A stretch of DNA of 64,000 nt from Spirosoma endophyticum (lineage in GTDB: Bacteria; Bacteroidota; Bacteroidia; Cytophagales; Spirosomataceae). The stretch is taken from the NCBI RefSeq assembly GCF_900112365.1, contig NZ_FOLQ01000024.1, positions 1-64,000 on the forward strand. Direction: 5' to 3'. Below the pieces are notes generated by a model, which was not told the origin of the DNA, searched no databases, and saw nothing but the letters and a program-made list of their open reading frames with translations. Position 1 is the stretch's first letter. Every line of letters starts with the position of its first letter. The position numbers were made by a program, and so were the translations under genes. Below are positions 43,436 through 51,791 of the stretch, piece by piece.

Positions 43436-43464
43436 CTGCTGTTTTAATCCGTTACTTGTCACTA

Positions 43465-44643
43465 ATGATGAAATCTCAAATAAAATGGTCACGACGAGAG
43501 CTTCTTGCCACCCTGACCGGGGCGGGGACTGCGATGGTGCTAAATCCAGTGTTGGCCTGGGCGCTTGACGATGTCGATCCAGACCGGCTAGACCCGCGGG
43601 TAGCTGCGATCGTAGCCAAAACGATGGGTATTGATACGCACAACCACATCGATGTCCCTTTCACTGCCGCCGAAGTACCTGGCCCACAACTCGACCTGGC
43701 CGACGAAATGAAGAAGGCAGGCTTAGCGGCCATCTGCATGACATTTGCTGTCGACCGACCAGCGCTACGTAATCCTGGAGACGCCTATGAGCGGTACAGG
43801 AATGGATTGGCGTCAATGGACAAGATATTGGAAAGCAACAACATGACGCGTTCTTTGAACCTGGCAGACCTACAGGAAGCACACAGGAAGCGTCAACCGG
43901 CCGTCATCCAATCGGTTGAGGGTGGTCACTTTCTGGAAGGGCATATTGAGCGGTTGGAAGAGGCCTATAATCGGGGCTTGCGCCACTTCGGCCTGCTTCA
44001 TGACAACGATGCATCCGTGCCCTTGGGCGACGTTTACACAAACCCCGCCAGGCTGGGCGGCCTAACTACGTTTGGGGCGGAGGTGATCCAGGCATGTAAT
44101 CGATTAGGGATTCTTATTGACCTTGCCCATGCCAGCGATGAAACAGCGAATGCTGCAATCAACGTGTCGACAAAACCCGTGATCATTTCGCACACCGGCC
44201 TCAATACCCAACTGGGCCAGAACCCGATCATGTCAAAAATGATGCGTCCCAGACTCATCAGTAAGGAACAAGCTAAAATCGTTGCCGACGCCGGTGGCGT
44301 GATTAGCGTATGGACACATTTGGCCGACACACCATTGGCGTATGCTCAGAATATCCGGGCGCTTGTCGACGTCATGGGAATCGACCATGTCTGCATCGGC
44401 ACCGATACTAAGTTAACGCCATCTTATAGGCCTTCAGGCCCCCTGGCTGGTGCAAGTGGTGATCCCAGTAGCGAACGGATCGGTGAACGCACAAATCGGG
44501 CTTGGCAGGATCAGGAGGTCGGATTCTATTATGCTGTTGTCGATGCGATGTTAAAAGTTGGCTTCACTGAAGACGAAATCGGCAAGGTGAGCGGAGGCAA
44601 CTTCTGCCGCGTGTTCGATGCCGCCACGTCAGGTAACCGTTGA
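43465..44643 (+). CDS. Membrane dipeptidase (renal dipeptidase, M19) with Tat-like signal
   Basis: A 392-residue dizinc M19 peptidase that cleaves dipeptides, including D-amino-acid containing ones. The N-terminus WSRRELLATLTGAGTAMVLNPVLAWA looks like a Tat signal. Zinc ligands are likely in IDTHNHIDV (HxH), VEGGHFLEG, LLHDND, IDLAHAS and ISHTGLN. A TTG start 9 bases upstream is also in frame, but ATG 43465 is preferred. The enzyme would act in the periplasm, perhaps on peptidoglycan-derived dipeptides. Confidence 0.9.
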   Translation: MMKSQIKWSRRELLATLTGAGTAMVLNPVLAWALDDVDPDRLDPRVAAIVAKTMGIDTHNHIDVPFTAAEVPGPQLDLADEMKKAGLAAICMTFAVDRPALRNPGDAYERYRNGLASMDKILESNNMTRSLNLADLQEAHRKRQPAVIQSVEGGHFLEGHIERLEEAYNRGLRHFGLLHDNDASVPLGDVYTNPARLGGLTTFGAEVIQACNRLGILIDLAHASDETANAAINVSTKPVIISHTGLNTQLGQNPIMSKMMRPRLISKEQAKIVADAGGVISVWTHLADTPLAYAQNIRALVDVMGIDHVCIGTDTKLTPSYRPSGPLAGASGDPSSERIGERTNRAWQDQEVGFYYAVVDAMLKVGFTEDEIGKVSGGNFCRVFDAATSGNR

Positions 44644-44712
44644 GGGCCGAATGGTGGTCGGTAAACTCAAAAACCAAACCCATAGATCATGCAGGTCTAC
44701 GGGTTTAAAATT

Positions 44713-44966
44713 TTACTTTAAGTGTCTGTCTTTACCATCGATGAGAGTATCGCCAATCTCGAACGGCACGCTACCGTCAATGATGTAAAACGTTTCATCT
44801 TCGCGAGTGTGAAGGTGCCTGGGTGGCTCACTGCCTTTGGGTAAAGTAATGTCAATAATGGCAAGGCTGCCATCGGTTTGCTCGGGTGAAACAAGTACCT
44901 GAAAAAAGTCCCCTGATAGGTACGTAGTCCATTAAGTTGGGTGAATGTGAGTTGCTCGGCTAGCAT
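44713..44966 (-). pseudogene. Frameshifted, truncated cupin-domain gene
   Basis: The frame that starts MLAEQLTFTQLNGLRTY runs into unrelated residues after about 17 codons. Shifting the frame by one base at about 44906 restores FFQVLVSPEQTDGSLAIIDITLP and PPRHLHTREDETFYIIDG, which is a typical cupin metal site (H-x-H-x-x-E-D-E). The restored frame ends at TAA (44713-44715) after only about 85 codons, whereas cupins of this type usually run to 130-160 residues. The gene is therefore both frameshifted and shortened. A sequencing error could explain the shift but not the loss of the C-terminus. Confidence 0.75.
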
Positions 44967-45012
44967 CTGTTTATTGGTTAATGAGAGTCGTTTTAATGGA
45001 AAAGAGACGGTG

Positions 45013-45020
45013 TATATTTG
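45013..45020 (+). promoter_or_regulatory. Possible promoter core TATATTTG
   Basis: An exact TAnnTTTG match followed by T, on the + strand, 180 bases ahead of the Uma2-like gene. No ORF of note starts close by, so it could make a long leader or be spurious. A closer core lies at 45166. Confidence 0.35.
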
Positions 45021-45165
45021 TGTTCGTTGTTTACGCAGGCAAAGATGAGCGCCATACCGGGCAGGTAAAAGGCTGATTTATTTGAACTGGGGTTTTATCT
45101 TATCTGAATTGTGGCGATGTCCGTATAAGCCGATTATGTACGCTACTTAATACCGTAGCTTTATC

Positions 45166-45173
45166 TATCTTTG
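45166..45173 (+). promoter_or_regulatory. Promoter core TATCTTTG of the Uma2-like gene
   Basis: An exact TAnnTTTG match followed by G, 27 bases ahead of the ATG at 45200. The distance fits a short leader. Confidence 0.65.
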
Positions 45174-45199
45174 GAATACTACACACGTAACAACAGGCA

Positions 45200-45649
45200 A
45201 TGTATCCATCGAAACCCGCGTTCGACTATTCATTTGTTCATGAAGATGACATGAGCGTTTATGGTCCCAAAGACCATCAGCGGATCATCAGTAAGCTCAA
45301 CACCCGGTTGGGCATGCTTTACTATGTCGAAGGAACAATGCAACTGGAGCCTTTTCCCGAAACCATGATCGATGAGACCAGAGCCAGTCCGGTCCCCGAT
45401 CTACTACTTTACGACAACGAAACTGGCGAAAGCCCAATTATTGTAGAGGTCTGTCATCAGGAAGGCCTGAAGCTTGATTTGAAAAAAGTAGCTCGCCTGG
45501 TTGATGAGGAAAATTACGGTGTTCTGGAAGGGTTTGTGTACAACTATAAATCGCGTGAATGGCATCAGTATCGTAAAGGAACTGGCTGGGTTATGGACAC
45601 GCCGTCTTACTCCAGTGTGCTGAACTTGGATTTGAATGAGTTTTTATAG
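45200..45649 (+). CDS. Uma2-like PD-(D/E)XK-fold protein
   Basis: A 149-residue soluble protein with the Uma2-like pattern of the restriction-endonuclease fold: PVPDLLLYDN (PD), SPIIVEVCHQEG (E at the second site) followed by LKLDLKKVARL. It is shorter than most Uma2 proteins and has a variant N-terminus. It is convergent with the permease genes. Uma2 proteins are abundant in Cytophagales and Cyanobacteria, but their role is unknown; no partner methylase is found. Confidence 0.7.
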   Translation: MYPSKPAFDYSFVHEDDMSVYGPKDHQRIISKLNTRLGMLYYVEGTMQLEPFPETMIDETRASPVPDLLLYDNETGESPIIVEVCHQEGLKLDLKKVARLVDEENYGVLEGFVYNYKSREWHQYRKGTGWVMDTPSYSSVLNLDLNEFL

Positions 45650-45660
45650 AAGTCGTTGAA

Positions 45661-48273
45661 TTATTCACTACGTAGTGACTTCACTGGATTCATCAGGGCA
45701 GCTTTAATGCTTTGGAAACTGACCGTCAATAGGGCGATGGCAAGCGACAATAAACCCGCCATGGCAAACATCCACCATTGAACCTCGATGCGATAGGCAA
45801 AGCCCTGCAACCATTGGCTCATGGTATACCAGGCAATGGGAACGGCAATAACAATGGCGATCATGACCAACTTGACAAAATCCTTCGCTAATAGCTGAAT
45901 GATGCCCGATACGCTGGCTCCCAGTACTTTACGGACGCCAATCTCACGGGTACGTACCTGTGCCGTGTACGACGCGAGGCCGAACAAACCCAGACAGGAA
46001 ATCAGGATGGCAATGGACGCGAAAAGGGTAAACAGGATTCCCGTCTGCTGTTCCGATTTGTAGAGGTTATTGAATAAATCGTCCAGGAAGAAATATTCGA
46101 ACGGGTAGTCGGCATTGTACTGTTTCCAGGAGCGTTGCGCTACCGCGACCGCCCGATCGACATCGTTGCCGGTTGTCTTGATATAAATCCCATTCATATC
46201 GTTGGGCGCATAATAGAAGACCGAGGGCTCTATTTTTTGTCGCATGGACGCAAAATGAAAGTCCTTGACAACGCCAACAATGGTTCCGTTATGCTTCCAG
46301 AGCCGGAACCGTTTGCCAATTGGGTTTTTAATGCGGGCGGCTTTTACGGCGGTTTCGTTCAGGATAAAGTGCAGTGAATCAGATACCGACCCCGTAAAAT
46401 TGGTGCCCTGCTGTAACTTCATTTTAAAGAACGGAATGAAGTCTTTATCGATCGCAAGGGGGCGCATCATCATGGTTTCGCCCTGTTCCTTGCCATCCCA
46501 ATCGTTATCGCCGGTTTGCCTGCCAATCTGGACAATGTTGGAATTCGCTCGTGTAACGCCTGTTACGCCCGGCTGGGCTAGTAATTCAGCCTTTACGGCG
46601 TCGTAATGTTTGCCCATATCACGCATGAAGAAAGCGAACACATGGGCTTTGTCGTAACCCAGTTCCTTAGAGCGAATGTATTGGAGTTGGTTGCTTATAA
46701 TGAACGTACCAGCCATCAGAATGACCGAAACGGCGAACTGTATTACCACCAGAACCTTACGGAACGAAGCTTCGCTAATGCAGGCCGATACTTTGCCTTT
46801 CAGCGCTTTAAGTGGTTCAAACGATGAGAGCAACACCGCCGGGTAAATGCTTGACAGGAGCAGCGTTCCAGTGATGGTCAGCCCGATAACCAGCCAGATT
46901 TGGTAGTTGGAAAAGTCAAGGACGAGCTTCTTTCCCGACAACGTATTGTAGGTCGGCAGGAGCACATACATCAGGCCAATCGCCAGGATTGCCGCCAGTG
47001 AAAAGAGCAGTGCGGTTTCGACCAGGAATTGCAGAAATAACTGTGCCCGTGCCGCCCCAACGATTTTACGCATACTCACCTCTTTGGAACGTAGCAGCGA
47101 ACGGGCCGTCGAGAGATTTACGTAGTTGATACAGGCAATAACCAGAATCAGCAGGGCAATGATAGAAAACATGCTGACCGTTTCGATGCCGCCATCGGTG
47201 CCATCGGCTTTGTGGAGGTGCATGTCGGGTAGCGCCTGCAACAGATAGGTCAGGTCGGTATCATCCGGTTTATTCCGGAGGTGAATGTTACGCAGTTTTG
47301 TGGCCAGTTTGCCTATGGATGCGCCCGGTTGAAGAAGTAAATATGTATCGTAACTGAATTCCGCAAAATCGTTATCCATGTTCACTCCGGCCTTCCCGGT
47401 CCCATACATGTTTTTGAACAGGAGCGATATGGGCAGAAACATATCGCCCTGAATGCTTGAGTTTTTCGGGAAGTCGTGGATAACTCCGCTGACCGTAAAA
47501 CTGGCCTTGTCATTCGCTGCCAGCACTTTTCCAATCGGGTTTTCATCCCCGAAATAGCGTTTGGCGGTCGTTTCGGTGAGAATAATGGAGTTATTATCCA
47601 GAAACGGCTTTGCCGGATTTCCTTTGATTAGATTAAAATCGAATACTGAAAACAAGGTTGGGTCCGTGTAGTACGAATGCTCTTCATTGAAGACTTTATT
47701 CTTGTACTTAAATAGCGTGTACCCGCCATTATTGGCTGTGCGAACGGCATCTTTCACCTCAGGAACCTCTCGTTTGGCGAAGGTGGCAATGGGGGCTACG
47801 GTGGTCGTCCAGATTTGCTGACTGCTTCCGGTGCCCACTCGGTTTTCGAGCCGGTAAATGGCCGATGATTGCCGATGGAAACGGTCAAAGCTAAGTTCAT
47901 CCTGTACCCACAACAGAATAAGAATACCAATGGCCAGACCGGCAGTCAGACCCGTAATGTTGATCAGTGAATAGAACCGGTTCTTCAACAGGTTGCGCCA
48001 GGCGGTTCTGAAATAGTTACGTAACATAGCAGTACTGAGTAAAGGGGTTGAGGTAAATTCCTGTTGCTCGCGCTTGATGGCAAAGGGCCATCCAGCCCGG
48101 GGCTTGATAAATCCGAGTACGTCCCATACGTAGCGCCACCGCGCCCGCCGTTCCCCAATCTGCCGGACCTGATAGGCAAACTCTTCGTGCAAATCCCCCT
48201 GCACTTCCTCGTATCGGTGAGGAGCGCAGAAAAATTTGAGCAGTTGGTCAGCGAAGCGGGGTGGATGTTTCAT
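45661..48273 (-). CDS. FtsX-like ABC permease with permease prefix domain (second of pair)
   Basis: An 870-residue MacB/FtsX-type permease. The first 60 residues hold a soluble prefix with FFCAPHRYEEVQGDLHEEFAYQV. Then follow TM1 (about residue 95), a periplasmic MacB-like domain, three membrane helices with the FtsX segment AARGAQLFLQF-type near 400, a second periplasmic domain, and three more helices ending PVKSLRSE. The start at M of MKHPPRFADQ is preferred over one 72 bases upstream. It is the third gene of an operon with PadR and a very similar permease, and no ATP-binding gene is present. Probably acts on lipids, peptides or signals at the envelope; unknown substrate. Confidence 0.88.
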   Translation of the reverse strand: MKHPPRFADQLLKFFCAPHRYEEVQGDLHEEFAYQVRQIGERRARWRYVWDVLGFIKPRAGWPFAIKREQQEFTSTPLLSTAMLRNYFRTAWRNLLKNRFYSLINITGLTAGLAIGILILLWVQDELSFDRFHRQSSAIYRLENRVGTGSSQQIWTTTVAPIATFAKREVPEVKDAVRTANNGGYTLFKYKNKVFNEEHSYYTDPTLFSVFDFNLIKGNPAKPFLDNNSIILTETTAKRYFGDENPIGKVLAANDKASFTVSGVIHDFPKNSSIQGDMFLPISLLFKNMYGTGKAGVNMDNDFAEFSYDTYLLLQPGASIGKLATKLRNIHLRNKPDDTDLTYLLQALPDMHLHKADGTDGGIETVSMFSIIALLILVIACINYVNLSTARSLLRSKEVSMRKIVGAARAQLFLQFLVETALLFSLAAILAIGLMYVLLPTYNTLSGKKLVLDFSNYQIWLVIGLTITGTLLLSSIYPAVLLSSFEPLKALKGKVSACISEASFRKVLVVIQFAVSVILMAGTFIISNQLQYIRSKELGYDKAHVFAFFMRDMGKHYDAVKAELLAQPGVTGVTRANSNIVQIGRQTGDNDWDGKEQGETMMMRPLAIDKDFIPFFKMKLQQGTNFTGSVSDSLHFILNETAVKAARIKNPIGKRFRLWKHNGTIVGVVKDFHFASMRQKIEPSVFYYAPNDMNGIYIKTTGNDVDRAVAVAQRSWKQYNADYPFEYFFLDDLFNNLYKSEQQTGILFTLFASIAILISCLGLFGLASYTAQVRTREIGVRKVLGASVSGIIQLLAKDFVKLVMIAIVIAVPIAWYTMSQWLQGFAYRIEVQWWMFAMAGLLSLAIALLTVSFQSIKAALMNPVKSLRSE

Positions 48274-48364
48274 GGTATTTAATGTAAAGACCCATATTTG
48301 TCTCTCTTGAGCGTCAGCAAAAACCATCCGGGTAAGGAGACGCAAATAGGCATCTCTACAAAAC

Positions 48365-51010
48365 CTATTCGGAACGTAGTGATTTGACCGGGTTCATCAG
48401 GGCGGCTTTCACGCTTTGAAAACCGACGGTTAGTAACGCAATGCTGATGGACAGTCCGCCGACCAGGGCAAACACCCACCATTCGACGTCAATTTTGTAG
48501 ACGAAATCCTGCAACCAGATTTTGGATGCCCACCAAGCAACGGGAGAGGCTATGAGAATCGCGATCAGGACGAGTTTGACAAAGTCTTTGGAAAGAAGCG
48601 TTACGATACTGCTCACTGACGCACCCAGCACTTTTCGCATACCGATTTCCTTGATACGTTGCTCCGTCGTGAACGTTGTTAGTCCGAACAGGCCAAGGCA
48701 GGAAACCAGAATGGCTAGTATGGAGAAATACAGAACGATTTGGCCGGTACGCTGCTCGGTCCGGTATTGTGTGTTCAGATCCTGATCCACGAAACCATAA
48801 CTGATTGGAAATGTGGCGTCATACGTTTTGTATACACTCCCAATGTCGCTTAAGGTACGCTGTACCGCATTCGGTTGGGTTTTGATCAACAGGTTGAAAT
48901 AGTAGTCCTTTGGGCGGAATCGGAAAATAAATGGCTCGATAACTACGCGCAACGGTCGAAAATGAAAATCCCGGAGCACACCGACGACTTTGCCATCCAT
49001 ACCCCAGAATTTAATGGTCTTGCCCAGCGCCGATGCCGGTGTCCAGCCCATTCGTTTCGCGGCCGATTCGTTGATGAGGTAACTACCCAGTTTCGATGAG
49101 GTATCAGACGTGATTTGAGCCGAGAAATTGCGCCCTGCTGCCAGCGACATGCCCGTCGTCTTCATGAAATCGGCGTCGACATTCATGTTCGTGATCAAAA
49201 ACTCATCTTTAGGCGTTTGCCCCTGCCACTCAATTGTGCCAGAGTTCATAACATCCACCAAATTGCTGGTCGTTGTCGATACGTTCGCAACGCCCGGCAG
49301 ACGTTGGATGTCCTGCTTGATGGCTAAGGCTTTAGCGCGTAAATCGCCTTTGAGCCGAACATAGAGTAATTGCGATTTGTCGAAACCCAGTTTCTTGGTT
49401 TGGATAAAATTCAGTTGCTGGTAAATGACTACTGTGGCAATGGCCAGCACGATTGATAGCGCAAATTGGCCGACAACCAGCGATTGTCGGAAGGTTTGCC
49501 CAGTTTTTATCGTGAAAACGCCTTTCAGTACGCGGGCGGGTCGGAACGACGACAGGAAGAACGCGGGATACAAGCCAGTCAGCAGGCTGACGAATACCGT
49601 CAGGCCCAGGAGGAAAAACCAGAAACGTACATCCTGATAGGGTAACGTCAGGCTTTTGTCGGACAGGCTATTGAACAGGGGGAGCAGACTCTGCATTAAC
49701 AGCAGCGCACCGGCAACAGCCAGGCTAGTCAGTAAAAAAGACTCGCCCAGAAACTGCACGACCAGACTCGACCGCTGCGCGCCAATTGTTTTCCGGACGC
49801 CTACTTCACGGGCACGTTGGCTGGCCCGCGCTGTAGCCAGGTTGATGAAGTTGACGACGGCAATTAACAGAACGATCAGTCCGACGGTCAGGAAAATCCG
49901 GACGTACAGCATATTGCTACGTTTGCCCCAATCGGTTTGGAAGTCGAAGGTTGATTTTAAATAGATGTCGCGAAGCGGTTGCAGCTCCAGCGTCGTTCCG
50001 CTTTCATTGGCGTAACGCTTTATCTGTAACTGAATTTTGTCGGTAAAGGAAACCAGATTTGTTTCCGGACGTAACCGGATATAGGTATGGTAACTGTTGC
50101 TGTTCCATTTCATACTCCACTCGTCGTACTGCTCCAGGTACTTGAAGGGTAACAATACATCGAACTGTAAATGAGAGTGTTCGGGCGGATTTTTAACCAC
50201 GCCCGCCAGCGTTAGGGTATGGTCACTGTTGAGTTTAAATGGCTTGCCCAGTATGGCCGTGCTGGCCCAGTTTGTGCCAAAAAAACGTTCGGCCATCGAC
50301 TCGCTGATGATGACTTCATCTGGACTCAGAAAGACGTTGTTGACGTTCCCCAGCACCAGTGGATATGTGAACAGACTAAAAAAGGCAGGGTCAACAAAAA
50401 ACATATTATCGGCTTCGACAGCCTTACGTCCCTGTGTCAGTGCACCGCTCCAGCGACCAACGCGGGTAGTTTGCAGTACGTCTGGAAAATCTTTAGTCAA
50501 CGTAGCGGCCAATGGACCGGGCGTTACCGCTACGTTGTAAATGCCACTGGCTTGTTTTTGATTTTCAACAATTCGGTAAATACTGTCATAGTGGGTGTTG
50601 AACCGATCGTAGGTAAACTCGTCAAGAATATACAACCCAATGGCCAGGCAGGCGGCCAACCCAATGGCCAGTCCCGCTACGTTTATTCCCGAATACACTT
50701 TGTTTTTCCAAAGGGTGCGTAGGGCAATTTTTAGGTAATTAGCCAGCATATCGGGATGGAGTAAAAAGGTAAAAAAAACGGAATCAGTAGTCTGTTTCGA
50801 GGGGAAGATATGTATGAAGCCCAGCACTTCCTGTACGTAAAGTTGTCGGGCACGCTGCACACCAACTCGGTCTACCTGGTAGGCAAATTCCTCGTGCAAA
50901 TCCCCCAGAATTTCTTCCAGTTTGTGAGGTGTACAAAACCAACCCAGCAGCCGATCTGCCCATTGGGGGGGCGATTCGCCGGATTGATTTCGGTGCGGGT
51001 TCGTCTTCAT
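48365..51010 (-). CDS. FtsX-like ABC permease with permease prefix domain (first of pair)
   Basis: An 881-residue permease similar in build to its neighbour at 45661-48273. The N-terminal prefix is WFCTPHKLEEILGDLHEEFAYQV, the first membrane helix is about residue 100, and the C-terminus ends MNPVKSLRSE, the same last residues as the neighbour. The gene begins with ATGA overlapping the PadR stop codon (4-base overlap), so translation is coupled. The pair may be a tandem duplication that has diverged. No ATPase subunit is encoded nearby. Confidence 0.88.
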   Translation of the reverse strand: MKTNPHRNQSGESPPQWADRLLGWFCTPHKLEEILGDLHEEFAYQVDRVGVQRARQLYVQEVLGFIHIFPSKQTTDSVFFTFLLHPDMLANYLKIALRTLWKNKVYSGINVAGLAIGLAACLAIGLYILDEFTYDRFNTHYDSIYRIVENQKQASGIYNVAVTPGPLAATLTKDFPDVLQTTRVGRWSGALTQGRKAVEADNMFFVDPAFFSLFTYPLVLGNVNNVFLSPDEVIISESMAERFFGTNWASTAILGKPFKLNSDHTLTLAGVVKNPPEHSHLQFDVLLPFKYLEQYDEWSMKWNSNSYHTYIRLRPETNLVSFTDKIQLQIKRYANESGTTLELQPLRDIYLKSTFDFQTDWGKRSNMLYVRIFLTVGLIVLLIAVVNFINLATARASQRAREVGVRKTIGAQRSSLVVQFLGESFLLTSLAVAGALLLMQSLLPLFNSLSDKSLTLPYQDVRFWFFLLGLTVFVSLLTGLYPAFFLSSFRPARVLKGVFTIKTGQTFRQSLVVGQFALSIVLAIATVVIYQQLNFIQTKKLGFDKSQLLYVRLKGDLRAKALAIKQDIQRLPGVANVSTTTSNLVDVMNSGTIEWQGQTPKDEFLITNMNVDADFMKTTGMSLAAGRNFSAQITSDTSSKLGSYLINESAAKRMGWTPASALGKTIKFWGMDGKVVGVLRDFHFRPLRVVIEPFIFRFRPKDYYFNLLIKTQPNAVQRTLSDIGSVYKTYDATFPISYGFVDQDLNTQYRTEQRTGQIVLYFSILAILVSCLGLFGLTTFTTEQRIKEIGMRKVLGASVSSIVTLLSKDFVKLVLIAILIASPVAWWASKIWLQDFVYKIDVEWWVFALVGGLSISIALLTVGFQSVKAALMNPVKSLRSE

Positions 51011-51345
51011 AAACTCATAGCTGGATTGAGCGGGTTCGGCATCCGATGCCACAAACTTGCCCGTACCTCCTGAATTTCCTGCAATGTCCGCCGACCGTAG
51101 GCCGTTACGCTGAACAGTCGTTTGCGCCGACCACCGCGTTCGGCCGTAGGTTCACCCATTTCGGATTTCACCATGCCTTTGTCTTCCAGTCGTTGCAAGG
51201 CCGCATGAATCTGATTCAGACGTACCGAACGACCAGTCTGCTCAATGATCTCGTGCGTAAGAGCCACGCCATACGCCTGCCCGTCCAGCACAGCGACCGT
51301 GAGGAGAACAATCTCTTCAAACTCGCCTAAGTAGGTCCGTTTCAT
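51007..51345 (-). CDS. PadR-family transcriptional regulator
   Basis: A 112-residue winged-helix protein of the PadR family. EIVLLTVAVLDGQAYGVALTHEI and RLEDKGMVKSEMGEPTAERGGRRKRLFSVT are typical of the recognition and wing segments. It probably senses a small molecule and represses its own operon of two permeases. The gene overlaps the first permease by 4 bases. Confidence 0.93.
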   Translation of the reverse strand: MKRTYLGEFEEIVLLTVAVLDGQAYGVALTHEIIEQTGRSVRLNQIHAALQRLEDKGMVKSEMGEPTAERGGRRKRLFSVTAYGRRTLQEIQEVRASLWHRMPNPLNPAMSL

Positions 51346-51666
51346 AGGGTTGTATTAGTTCTATGTTTGCTGATCAAATGCCTTGCCAGAACTTAAAATG
51401 TCTGTTCTTTTCTCGAAATGGGCGTTTTTTAGGAAATTGACAGATGCAGATTGTCCGAAACTGGACAGTCAGCGTACGGTTTGGGACAGGCTTATAGCAT
51501 AGGGCATGGGGATCGGGGCATAGGGTAGGAGCGCGGTAGTCCGATAGCAAGTTTGCCTAAGCCCAATGCCCCCTACTCCTTACCCTGCGCCGTTCACTCA
51601 AAGAAAAGGGTCGTATAAATAGAAACCCGATATATTCACTGGTACGTAAAAAACGAATACAATTTC
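51346..51666. repeat. Intergenic region with a GGGCAT-rich imperfect inverted repeat
   Basis: A 321-base gap between divergent genes, which should hold the promoters of padR and of the hybrid regulator. Between about 51496 and 51592, the left stretch ATAGGGCATGGGG ... GGGGCATAGGG faces the right stretch GCCCAATGCCCC ... TACCCTGCGCC, forming an imperfect long hairpin rich in GGGCAT and CCCTA words. No ORF is supported here. Confidence 0.5.
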
Positions 51667-51674
51667 TACATTTG
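51667..51674 (+). promoter_or_regulatory. Promoter core TACATTTG of the hybrid sensor
   Basis: An exact TAnnTTTG match followed by C. An open frame begins with TTG at 51672 inside this core, so that start cannot be transcribed. The true start is downstream (see 51792). Confidence 0.6.
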
Positions 51675-51791
51675 CCCGACGATTTCGTTCAACTTGTTTA
51701 CGGTGAGTGGGGCACTGATCAACAAGGCGAAAATTGGTCGGTAACACGTTGCATAATTCCTGATTCGCAAAATCTTAAGCTACCTTCTACG

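Noticed and set aside
45200..51345. A restriction or defence island around the Uma2-like gene and the permeases
   Set aside because: No methylase, helicase or defence-type partner is present. The Uma2-like gene is alone and the permeases have a PadR regulator typical of envelope functions.
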